DNA from: Lachnoclostridium sp. UBA5890
GTDB lineage: Bacteria > Bacillota > Clostridia > Lachnospirales > Lachnospiraceae
NCBI GenBank assembly: GCA_002431395.1
Contig: DJEU01000021.1
Span: 1-50,741 of the forward strand
Direction: 5' to 3'
Length of the DNA stretch: 50,741 nt
Both the position numbers and the translations under genes were made by a program. Below, piece by piece: positions 16,867 through 24,557 of the stretch (position 1 is the first letter of the stretch; every line of letters begins with the position of its first letter). The notes under the pieces were generated by a model. That model was not told the DNA's origin. It saw nothing but the letters and a program-made list of their open reading frames with translations, and made no database searches.

Positions 16867-17829
16867 CTATTCCACCTCCTGGCTTTTATCCAGTAATTCC
16901 TGTATATATAACAAGGATCCCTGATCCACTTTCAGCACATATTCGATGATCCGTTTCCCCTCTTCTTTTTCCTTTGCCACCAGTTCCTGTACTTTTGCCG
17001 GTGCATCTTCCGAAAAACTCTGTGGGATGATGATTGTCTCTGTGTCTAACTTTTCCATATTTTCTGTCTCTTCGTATGAGATCATACGCAGCGAAGCATC
17101 GTTTCCCATCTGGTTTACTGTCATTTCAACAGTTTCCAGAAAATGGTAGCTTTCACATAAGACAACCGCTTCTTTTTCTGTAAATGATGCCAGTTTTGCC
17201 AGCGTCTTATGGGCAACTTCCAAAATAAACACTTTTACCGGAACATTGCAGCCCCAAAACACATTGCGGTATTCTTTATAATGTTCTCTCGATATAAAAA
17301 TATAATCATAATTGTGAAACAAAACATCTTTCTGCTTCACAATCGTATCCATATCGGAAAAAGAAACATCCACACGCGAATAGCCATCGAAAAAATGGCG
17401 GTAAACCGAGTGCATTTCACTCGCAGTTTCTATCACTAAAATTCTTATCTTTGCCTTCTTCTGATAAAAAACATCCATTTTCTTTAAAAAGCTCCGATAA
17501 ATCTCGCGATACCCACAGGCATACATACTTCGGATCCGCGTAAAAGTATTATCTAATATAGAATCCACACTGGTGACGATGTCCTGTTTTTCCACTTCGC
17601 TGACATAGGTTCCGCTTCCCTGTACCTTTCGTACATAGCCGCCTTTCTCCAATTCACTCAACGCTTTTTTTACCGTCCCCATCGAAACTCCGAATTTTTC
17701 CCCAAGTTCCGTCTCTGTAGGAAGTTTGTCGTTTTCCTGCAGCTTGCCTTCCTGAATCTGCCTTATAATGTTGTTTTGCACTTTCCGGTAAAGTGGCTGC
17801 GTCTTTTTTTTGTTCTCCTGTGATGGCAT
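16867..17829 (-). CDS. GntR-type transcriptional regulator (first of a pair)
   Basis: A 320-residue DNA-binding regulator starting at the ATG at 17829 (MPSQENKK), 9 nt after GGGAG; an ATG three codons upstream sits too close to that site. The winged helix is evident: PLYRKVQNNIIRQI, KLPTETELGEKFGVSMGTVKKAL, VQGSGTYV. The C-terminal part is a paralog of that of the next gene (matching NYDYIFISREHY and DQGSL). It is first in the minus arm and divergent from the hut operon, with back-to-back promoters and an inverted repeat between them, so it is a good candidate to control both arms and itself. The effector is unknown; histidine or urocanate would be natural guesses. Confidence 0.9.
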   Translation of the reverse strand: MPSQENKKKTQPLYRKVQNNIIRQIQEGKLQENDKLPTETELGEKFGVSMGTVKKALSELEKGGYVRKVQGSGTYVSEVEKQDIVTSVDSILDNTFTRIRSMYACGYREIYRSFLKKMDVFYQKKAKIRILVIETASEMHSVYRHFFDGYSRVDVSFSDMDTIVKQKDVLFHNYDYIFISREHYKEYRNVFWGCNVPVKVFILEVAHKTLAKLASFTEKEAVVLCESYHFLETVEMTVNQMGNDASLRMISYEETENMEKLDTETIIIPQSFSEDAPAKVQELVAKEKEEGKRIIEYVLKVDQGSLLYIQELLDKSQEVE

Positions 17830-17891
17830 CCGCACCATCTCCCTTCTCTTTTCATTCTCTATTCCAATTACTTTTTAAAATCCACGCACTT

Positions 17892-17907
17892 CCCATGCCC
17901 ACATGGG
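17892..17907. promoter_or_regulatory. Dyad CCCATG-N4-CATGGG in the regulator's leader
   Basis: A perfect 6-bp inverted repeat with a 4-bp centre lies between the minus promoter (17931-17959) and the GntR start. It could be an operator or an mRNA stem; nothing in the sequence decides. Confidence 0.45.
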
Positions 17908-17930
17908 TGTGTCTGGCTTTTTACGACCTT

Positions 17931-17959
17931 AGTATAGCATACCTTTTCAAAAATATCAA
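17931..17959 (-). promoter_or_regulatory. Promoter for the GntR-EamA-SDR-GRE operon
   Basis: Minus strand: TTGATA (17954-17959), 17-nt spacer, TATACT (17931-17936) with an extended -10 TGC. Its -35 box faces that of the plus promoter about 20 bp away. Confidence 0.85.
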
Positions 17960-17960
17960 C

Positions 17961-17977
17961 ACCATTTTAAAATTGGT
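17961..17977. promoter_or_regulatory. Inverted repeat between the two divergent -35 boxes
   Basis: ACCATTTTAAAATTGGT lies exactly between the -35 boxes at 17954-17959 and 17979-17984. With the flanking TCAA and TTGA the arms extend to TCAAcACCA-TTTT and its reverse with one transition and one extra base. A protein bound here could touch both promoters at once. It is the best operator candidate for a GntR regulator. Confidence 0.65.
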
Positions 17978-17978
17978 A

Positions 17979-18006
17979 TTGACATATTCTATTTTTGTGG
18001 TATGAT
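17979..18006 (+). promoter_or_regulatory. Promoter for the hut operon
   Basis: Perfect TTGACA (17979-17984), 16-nt spacer, TATGAT (18001-18006) with an extended -10 TGG. Expected leader of about 50 nt before the M20 gene. Confidence 0.88.
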
Positions 18007-18025
18007 TTAAGAAAAAATAAGCATT

Positions 18026-18039
18026 ATTCATATATACCA
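18026..18039 (-). promoter_or_regulatory. Candidate operator, TGGTATATATGAAT on the minus strand (site B)
   Basis: Identical over 14 bases to site A at 8431-8444. It lies about 20 nt downstream of the hut operon -10 box, a position where a repressor could block elongation. Confidence 0.55.
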
Positions 18040-18063
18040 TTTCAAGAAAGGACTATATGTTTT

Positions 18064-19338
18064 ATGGAAAAGATAGCAATTAACATCAAACGGCTGATAC
18101 ATAATCTGGATTCCCTCGGGAAAATCGGATGCAACCGTAACGGCGGTATCGACCGTGCGCTGGGAAGCCAGGCAGATTACAAAGCGAGACAGTGGATATT
18201 GGATTACTGGTCCAATACACTTGATCTTGAAGTTCATATTGATTCCATTGGAAATTTATGGGGTATGCGAAACAGTGGCTCTTCTCTTCCACCGATCGTC
18301 ATTGGCTCACATCATGATGCTGTTCCCAATGGCGGACATTACGACGGGGCACTTGGTGTACTCTCCGCCACCGAGATCATGCAGACTTATCAGGAACAGG
18401 AAGTATTGACGGAGCATCCCCTTTATCTTGTTTCGTTTACCGGCGAAGAACCAAATCCTTACAATGTTTCTACATTAGGAAGTAAAGTGTTGTCCGGGCG
18501 GCTGACGACAGAGGATCTTCGGAAACTCACACACCACGATACCGGCGCTCCCTTTTCCGAATGTCTGGAAGAAATCGGCGGGTGTCTGGAAGAAACAAAA
18601 ACGGCGAAATTGACAAACAAAGACATCGGTGCTTTTATCGAACTGCACATCGAGCAGGGAAAACGATTGTACGAGCATCAGGACTCGACCGCCATTGTCA
18701 CATGTATTACCGGCATTTACCGTGAAAACATCACGATCCACGGAACCGCCAATCACGGTGGAACCACCAATATGCCGGACCGCCACGATGCCCTGCTGAC
18801 CGCCTGCGAATTGAATCTCGCATTCGAATCGCTGTTATTGGAAGAAAATGACAAAGAAACGGTCGGAACCATCGGATTTATGGAGGTTTTTCCAAACGCC
18901 GTAAGCATCATTCCGGATAAAGTACAGCTGACCCTTGAAATACGGACATGCCAGCCTGAAAAACGAAAACGCATTTTGGAGAAATTGACTGCCGCCTGCG
19001 AAGAAATTTCGGAGCGGCGCGGCACCACAATCGAGCGGACATTGAATCTGGATCAAAAGGAGATGCCGATGTCTCCGCTGATACAGTCCGCATTGAAAAA
19101 GGCAATGATCCACCAGAACATTCCTGTCCACGAATATGTGAGCATGGCAGGACACGATGCCGCAAATATCGCGCGCTTCACCGAATCCGGCATGATCTTT
19201 ACACAGAGTGTCAACGGAAAAAGCCATTGTGCGGATGAATATTCAAAGCCGGAAACCATCGAAGAAACCGTCAACGTACTTGCCGAAGCAATACCAATCT
19301 TAGATAAGGAGATGAATGCACATGCAGCAGTTATATAA
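18064..19338 (+). CDS. M20-family amidohydrolase (carbamoylase/allantoate-amidohydrolase type); candidate N-formylglutamate hydrolase
   Basis: A 424-residue zinc-dependent amidase. Metal-site motifs are visible: IGSHHDAVPNGGHYDGALG, FTGEEPN, ELHIEQG and the C-terminal GHDAANIARF, typical of N-carbamoyl-amino-acid hydrolases and allantoate amidohydrolases. It is first in the hut operon, and its 3' end overlaps the HutF-like gene. The window has no HutG-type formimidoylglutamase or N-formylglutamate deformylase, so this enzyme may cleave N-formylglutamate made by the next gene's product. That is inference from context; a carbamoyl substrate remains possible. The ATG at 18064 is used because the frame upstream runs into the promoter; AGAAAGGA lies 12 nt upstream, a long spacing. 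Confidence 0.85.
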   Translation: MEKIAINIKRLIHNLDSLGKIGCNRNGGIDRALGSQADYKARQWILDYWSNTLDLEVHIDSIGNLWGMRNSGSSLPPIVIGSHHDAVPNGGHYDGALGVLSATEIMQTYQEQEVLTEHPLYLVSFTGEEPNPYNVSTLGSKVLSGRLTTEDLRKLTHHDTGAPFSECLEEIGGCLEETKTAKLTNKDIGAFIELHIEQGKRLYEHQDSTAIVTCITGIYRENITIHGTANHGGTTNMPDRHDALLTACELNLAFESLLLEENDKETVGTIGFMEVFPNAVSIIPDKVQLTLEIRTCQPEKRKRILEKLTAACEEISERRGTTIERTLNLDQKEMPMSPLIQSALKKAMIHQNIPVHEYVSMAGHDAANIARFTESGMIFTQSVNGKSHCADEYSKPETIEETVNVLAEAIPILDKEMNAHAAVI

Positions 19339-20659
19339 CCCTCGTTACTTATATCTAAACGGAACTTTTGTATCCGGACAGGGGATCATTACCCAGGGAA
19401 ATAAAATCTTAGACATCGGTCCCTGTTCCGTACTGAAAGACAAATATCCCTCTGCGCAGCCTTGCGACTGGAGCAGCCTGGTTCTCATCCCTGGAACCGT
19501 TAACGTACATAACCATTGTTTTCAAAGCATATTGCGCGGGCTTTCCTGCGACCGCCCGTTTTTGGAATGGCGCGACAATGCATTGTATAAATTTTCCAAT
19601 CGTTTTTCACAGAAAGACATATACAACGCGGCTGTTTTTGCTTTTGGCGAAATGATGAAATATGGAGTTACCACCGTATGTGATTTCTTTTACCTTCATC
19701 AATTCGGAAAAGAAAGCGACAAAATGATCATTCAGGCGGCAAAAGACGTCGGCATCCGGCTCGTCCTCTCCCGCACAATGTACGACTGGGACGGCGCACC
19801 GAGCGGATATGTAGAAAATATCGAAACCGCCGTCCACAATACGGAAGAATTGATGCAGGAGTACAATTCCGATCCTTCCCAGATGACAAAGGTTCTCCCT
19901 GCACCACACAGCCTGCATGCCGCCTCACCGGAGATGGTGATTGCGGGACATGCATTGGCAAAAAAATACAATTGCGGCTACCATATTCATGTTGCCGAGG
20001 AGCCATTTGAAGTAGAGCAGGTCAAAAAAGAACACGGCGGCCTTACCCCGGTAGAATTTTTGGATTCTCTCGGAGTCGTCGATGACACCATGACGATTGT
20101 CCACGGTGTCTGGCTGAAAGACAGCGAAATCGATACCCTCGGAAAAGCACATGCCCACCTCGCCTACTGCCCTTCCAGCAATATGTTTCTGGCAGACGGA
20201 ATCACCGATATCCCACATATGCGAAAAGCCGGTGTCCAGATCGGGCTTGGCTCAGATGGTGCCTGCAGCAATAACCGCATCAGTATTTTTGAAGAAATGC
20301 GTATGACATCTCTGCTTCAAAAGGCCAACACCTGCGATGCCATGTGTCTGAACTACAACGATGTATTTAACATGGGAACCAAGGACGGTGCATCGCTTCT
20401 GGGACTTCCCGCCGGCGAGATCAAACCGGGATATCTGGCTGATTTTGTCGGAATCAGCATTGATGACATTTCCATGCAGCCAATCTCCGATTCCGGGGAA
20501 CAGCTATTACCAAATATTGTATATTCCATGCAGCCTTCTGCGATCCGGCGCGTCGTTGTCAACGGAAAACTGACCGTAAACGACTGCAATCTACTGACGA
20601 TCACAGAAACTACGATTGTAAATAAAGTAAGACAATTAATGAAAAATATCGGTGCGTAA
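19316..20659 (+). CDS. hutF: Amidohydrolase-superfamily deaminase, probable formimidoylglutamate deiminase
   Basis: A metal-dependent hydrolase of 447 residues (or 445 if the second ATG at 19322 is used; AAGGAG lies 4 or 10 nt upstream). The metal ligands appear in VNVHNHCFQS, YHIHVAEE, TIVHGVW and GLGSDGACSNN. The segments HNHCFQ, FFYLHQ, APHSLHAASPE and HIHVAEEPFEVEQ line up with HutF (N-formimino-L-glutamate to N-formyl-L-glutamate plus ammonia), though the middle also resembles the ATZ/TRZ and 8-oxoguanine deaminase groups. It lies directly before hutI, whose product is formiminoglutamate, and overlaps the M20 amidase gene by 23 bp. The symbol is given on motif and context together and should be read as probable. 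Confidence 0.68.
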   Translation: MHMQQLYNPRYLYLNGTFVSGQGIITQGNKILDIGPCSVLKDKYPSAQPCDWSSLVLIPGTVNVHNHCFQSILRGLSCDRPFLEWRDNALYKFSNRFSQKDIYNAAVFAFGEMMKYGVTTVCDFFYLHQFGKESDKMIIQAAKDVGIRLVLSRTMYDWDGAPSGYVENIETAVHNTEELMQEYNSDPSQMTKVLPAPHSLHAASPEMVIAGHALAKKYNCGYHIHVAEEPFEVEQVKKEHGGLTPVEFLDSLGVVDDTMTIVHGVWLKDSEIDTLGKAHAHLAYCPSSNMFLADGITDIPHMRKAGVQIGLGSDGACSNNRISIFEEMRMTSLLQKANTCDAMCLNYNDVFNMGTKDGASLLGLPAGEIKPGYLADFVGISIDDISMQPISDSGEQLLPNIVYSMQPSAIRRVVVNGKLTVNDCNLLTITETTIVNKVRQLMKNIGA

Positions 20660-20671
20660 GGAGGTGTGATT

Positions 20672-21946
20672 ATGTCGGAAAAATCCCTTTTGATCAAACA
20701 TATTTCGCAGCTGGTAACTCCGACCGGAAATTCGATGCGCTGCGGAGCACAGATGCAGGAAGTCAAAAAAATTCACGACGCGGCTGTTTTTATCGAAAAT
20801 GATACGATCCGCTTTGTCGGAACGACGGCCGAAGTAGAACATTCTCTTGCACAAGCCGGCATCAAAGCAGAAACGTGTATGGATGCTTCCGGGAAATGCG
20901 TTCTTCCCGGTTTTATCGACAGCCACACGCATTTTATCTTTGCCGGCTACCGTCCGGATGAATTTATGATGCGCCTTTCCGGGGCCGCCTATCTGGACAT
21001 CATGAAAGCGGGTGGCGGGATTGCTGCTACAGTAATTCCTACAAGAGAAGCTTCTTTTGAAACCTTGTATGAACTCGGAAAGAACCGGCTTTCCATGATG
21101 CTCGCCCAAGGGATCACAACCATCGAGGGAAAAAGCGGTTACGGACTTGATCTGGACACCGAGCTCCGCCAGCTTTCCGTAATGAAATCGCTGGACAAAA
21201 ACGAGGCAATGGATATCGTTCCGACCTATCTCGGAGCCCATGCTGTCCCTCAGGAGGCCGAAAGCACCCAAAGTTATGTGGATTTTATGATTGAGAAAGT
21301 CCTGCCCGAAGTAAAATGTAAAGATTTAGCAAAATTTTGTGACGTTTTCTGTGAGGAAGGTGTATTTTCTGCCGAAGAATCGGAATGTCTTCTCACGGCT
21401 GCCAAAGAAATGGGATTTGATCTCAAACTTCATGCAGACGAAATTCATGCCATCGGCGGAAGCGAAGTCGCCGGAAAACTCCATGCCGCCTCCGCCGATC
21501 ACCTGCTTCATATAACGGACAGCGGCATTCAGGCACTTCGTGATAATAACGTGATTGCCACTCTGCTGCCGGGCACCGCTTTCTCCCTGCACGCTCCGTT
21601 CGCACCGGCACGAAAGATCATCGATGCCGGATGTGCAGTCGCGCTGGCAAGCGATTTTAACCCAGGAAGCTGTTTTATCAGTTCAATCCCACTAACGATC
21701 GCACTCAGCACGATCTATATGCAGATGTCTCTGGAAGAAACAATCACTGCGCTTACACTAAATGGAGCAGCAGCCCTTGGTATCGCAGAAAAGACGGGAA
21801 GCATCGAACCCGGTAAGCAAGCCGATCTTACGGTACTTTCCTACGACAATGTAAATTTCCTTGTATATCATACCGCAGCAAATATTGTGGATACCGTAAT
21901 TAAGAAAGGAAAGATTGTATATGAAAATAACGCACCTAACGCCTAA
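20672..21946 (+). CDS. hutI: Imidazolonepropionase
   Basis: Hydrolyses 4-imidazolone-5-propionate to N-formimino-L-glutamate, third step of histidine degradation. It is an amidohydrolase of 424 residues, the usual length. Signature stretches are GFIDSHTHFIFAGYRPDEF, the substrate loop KAGGGIAATV, GKSGYGLD, LHADEIHAIGG and ASDFNPGS. The ATG at 20672 is chosen because AAGGAGG stands 7 nt upstream; an in-frame GTG two codons earlier is too close. It follows the HutF-like gene by 12 bp and overlaps hutD by 26 bp. Confidence 0.96.
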   Translation: MSEKSLLIKHISQLVTPTGNSMRCGAQMQEVKKIHDAAVFIENDTIRFVGTTAEVEHSLAQAGIKAETCMDASGKCVLPGFIDSHTHFIFAGYRPDEFMMRLSGAAYLDIMKAGGGIAATVIPTREASFETLYELGKNRLSMMLAQGITTIEGKSGYGLDLDTELRQLSVMKSLDKNEAMDIVPTYLGAHAVPQEAESTQSYVDFMIEKVLPEVKCKDLAKFCDVFCEEGVFSAEESECLLTAAKEMGFDLKLHADEIHAIGGSEVAGKLHAASADHLLHITDSGIQALRDNNVIATLLPGTAFSLHAPFAPARKIIDAGCAVALASDFNPGSCFISSIPLTIALSTIYMQMSLEETITALTLNGAAALGIAEKTGSIEPGKQADLTVLSYDNVNFLVYHTAANIVDTVIKKGKIVYENNAPNA

Positions 21947-22517
21947 CAATTATAAGACGGCAACCTGGTCCGGGGGAAGCAGCACAGAATTGTATCTTAC
22001 ACCGGAAAATGGTTCCTATGCAGACCGTCATTTTCTGATTCGGATCAGCAGTGCGACGGTGGAGGAAAGTCCTTCGGAATTTACCGCACTTCCCGGCATT
22101 ACACGAACGCTGGTCCCCCTTACAAACACCTTAACTCTTACCCACGAGAACGCCGCTCCGGTCATCCTGAAACCAGGTGAACCCCATACCTTTTCGGGAG
22201 CTGTCAAAACGGTAAGCGAGGGAACCGGCACCGACTTTAACATCATGACCACCGGCAGTCTCATAACCCATGCTGCCTGGCACAATTTAACTGAATCAGA
22301 ATTGTATTCTGTTTTGCCAGAATATAATTCGTATACATTTTTCTTTATTGTTTCCGGTGACATTGAAATAAAAGCAGCCGGAAACGCACCAGAGACGTAT
22401 CACCCCGGAGATTTAATGGTCTGCGAACCACAGATTCTCTCCCCTGCGGAGGAAATCACACTTACATCAGCAACTGCCGCCTCTTATCTGGCGGTCAACA
22501 TAAACAATCGCCTGTAA
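21921..22517 (+). CDS. hutD: HutD-family protein
   Basis: A 198-residue cupin-fold protein found widely in hut clusters. N-terminal TATWSGGSSTELYL, the FLIRISSATVEESPSEFTALPG block and MTTGSL fit the HutD family. HutD is not an enzyme of the pathway; work on the family points to binding of formiminoglutamate or a role in limiting hut flux, and its exact job is not settled. The ATG at 21921 inside the end of hutI is used, with AAGGA upstream. hutU follows after 21 bp. Confidence 0.92.
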   Translation: MKITHLTPNNYKTATWSGGSSTELYLTPENGSYADRHFLIRISSATVEESPSEFTALPGITRTLVPLTNTLTLTHENAAPVILKPGEPHTFSGAVKTVSEGTGTDFNIMTTGSLITHAAWHNLTESELYSVLPEYNSYTFFFIVSGDIEIKAAGNAPETYHPGDLMVCEPQILSPAEEITLTSATAASYLAVNINNRL

Positions 22518-22538
22518 CAGGCAGAAAAGAGGTATTCT

Positions 22539-24557
22539 ATGGATAACAAATGTATTGAAAAAGCGATGACGATCAAGCTGGATGACACTTTGCCGGAATA
22601 TCCGGAAATTCTTCCCGGTTACCGCCGCGCACCAAAACGAGAAAGTAAAATGACAAAGCACGATATTGCAATCGCACTGAAAAATGCGCTGCGCTATATC
22701 CCCGAAAAATATCATGAGCAGATGGCTGCCGAATTTATGGAGGAACTGCATACCCATGGCCGAATCTACGGATATCGTTTCCGCCCGGCCGGCGCGATTC
22801 ACGGCAAGCCGATTGATGAATACAAAGGAAACTGCATTGAGGGAAAAGCCATTCAGGTTATGATTGACAACAACCTTGATTTTGATGTAGCCTTATACCC
22901 TTATGAGTTGACTACTTACGGAGAAACCGGTCAGGTCTGCCAGAACTGGATGCAGTACCGTCTGATCAAAAAATATCTGGAACAGCTTACCGACGAACAG
23001 ACATTGGTTGTCTGCTCCGGCCACCCTCTGGGCTTATTCAAATCTCACAAATTTGCCCCACGTGTTATCATCACAAACGGTTTGATGGTAGGCGAATTTG
23101 ACAATCAGGAAGATTTTAACCGCGCTGCCGCAATGGGCGTAGCGAACTATGGACAGATGACTGCCGGCGGCTGGATGTACATCGGACCTCAGGGTATCGT
23201 ACACGGAACCTTCAACACACTTCTCAATGCCGGACGACTGAAACTCGGCATCCCGGCCGAAGGAGATCTGAAAGGACGCCTGTTTGTTTCTTCCGGTCTC
23301 GGCGGCATGAGTGGTGCACAGGGAAAAGCAGCCGAAATCGCAGGCGCTGCCGCCATCATTGCAGAAGTTGACAGTTCACGTATTCAGACCCGTTACGACC
23401 AGGGATGGGTCAGCAAACGTTCCGACGATCTGGAAACCGTCGTCAAATGGGCTCTGGAAGCCAAAGAATCAAAGACACCTTGTGCGATCGCTTACCATGG
23501 AAATGTCGTAGATCTTCTGGAGTACCTGATTCAGCATGACATCCATGTCGATCTTCTCTCCGATCAGACATCCTGCCACGCACAGTATGCCGGCGGATAT
23601 TGTCCACAGGGTCTTTCTTTCGAAGAACGGACCAAAATGTTAGACGAAGATCCGGATAAATTTGTAGAAGAAGTAAACAAATCTCTGAAACATCATTTTG
23701 AATGCATCAAAGAACTGCACAACCGCGGTACCTATTTCTTCGATTATGGAAACAGTTTTATGAAAGCTGTATTTGATGCCGGTGTACCGGAAATCTGTAA
23801 AAACGGCGTCGATGAACACGAAGGCTTCATCTTCCCATCTTACGTCGAAGACATCCTCGGTCCACAGCTGTTTGACTATGGATATGGCCCATTCCGCTGG
23901 GTATGCTTAAGCGGCAAGCCGGAAGATCTGGATGCGACAGATCAAGCAGCCATGGAATGCATCGATGTCAACCGCAGATATCAGGATAAAGACAATTATA
24001 ACTGGATCCGCGATGCCAAGAAAAATAAACTGGTTGTCGGAACACAGGCGCGTATCTTGTATCAGGATGCCATCGGTCGAATGAATATCGCACTCCGCTT
24101 CAATGAATTGGTACGTGAAGGCAAGATCGGACCTGTCATGCTTGGACGTGACCACCATGATACCGGCGGAACAGACTCTCCATTCCGTGAAACATCCAAT
24201 ATCAAAGATGGTTCCAATGTTATGGCAGATATGGCGACACAGTGTTTTGCCGGAAATGCAGCGCGCGGAATGTCAATGATCGCCCTTCACAACGGCGGAG
24301 GTGTCGGAATCGGCAAATCCATCAACGGCGGTTTTGGTATGGTGCTTGACGGAAGCGAGCGCGTCGATACCATCTTAAAAATGTCCATGCCTTGGGACAC
24401 TATGGTCGGTGTTTCCCGCCGTTCCTGGGCCCGCAATGAAAATTCGATTGAAACCTGCATCGACTACAATGCAAAATATGGAGACAAAAACCACATCACC
24501 ATCCCATATCTTGCATCCGATGAGATTGTAGAAAAAGCAATGGAGAAATATGTATGA
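22539..24557 (+). CDS. hutU: Urocanate hydratase, long form
   Basis: Converts urocanate to 4-imidazolone-5-propionate using tightly bound NAD+ as an electrophile. Conserved stretches include GGMSGAQGKAAEIAGA (nucleotide-binding), SDQTSCHAQYAGGYCPQG, GRDHHDTGGTDSPFRET and LHNGGGVGIGKSINGG. At 672 residues it belongs to the longer form known from some Firmicutes and animals rather than the roughly 555-residue form of Bacillus and Pseudomonas; the extra sequence is spread over the N-terminus and the region after the NAD domain. AAAGAGG precedes the ATG. The next gene starts 4 bp before its stop. Confidence 0.96.
   Translation: MDNKCIEKAMTIKLDDTLPEYPEILPGYRRAPKRESKMTKHDIAIALKNALRYIPEKYHEQMAAEFMEELHTHGRIYGYRFRPAGAIHGKPIDEYKGNCIEGKAIQVMIDNNLDFDVALYPYELTTYGETGQVCQNWMQYRLIKKYLEQLTDEQTLVVCSGHPLGLFKSHKFAPRVIITNGLMVGEFDNQEDFNRAAAMGVANYGQMTAGGWMYIGPQGIVHGTFNTLLNAGRLKLGIPAEGDLKGRLFVSSGLGGMSGAQGKAAEIAGAAAIIAEVDSSRIQTRYDQGWVSKRSDDLETVVKWALEAKESKTPCAIAYHGNVVDLLEYLIQHDIHVDLLSDQTSCHAQYAGGYCPQGLSFEERTKMLDEDPDKFVEEVNKSLKHHFECIKELHNRGTYFFDYGNSFMKAVFDAGVPEICKNGVDEHEGFIFPSYVEDILGPQLFDYGYGPFRWVCLSGKPEDLDATDQAAMECIDVNRRYQDKDNYNWIRDAKKNKLVVGTQARILYQDAIGRMNIALRFNELVREGKIGPVMLGRDHHDTGGTDSPFRETSNIKDGSNVMADMATQCFAGNAARGMSMIALHNGGGVGIGKSINGGFGMVLDGSERVDTILKMSMPWDTMVGVSRRSWARNENSIETCIDYNAKYGDKNHITIPYLASDEIVEKAMEKYV

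Noticed and set aside
18057..18083. Eight-codon leader ORF just before the M20 gene
   Set aside because: Its ATG has better spacing to AGAAAGGA than the M20 ATG, but it holds no histidine codons and overlaps the gene start; there is not enough to call a leader peptide.
20636..21271. Minus-strand ORF of 211 residues opposite hutI
   Set aside because: Antisense shadow of a well-supported HutI gene.
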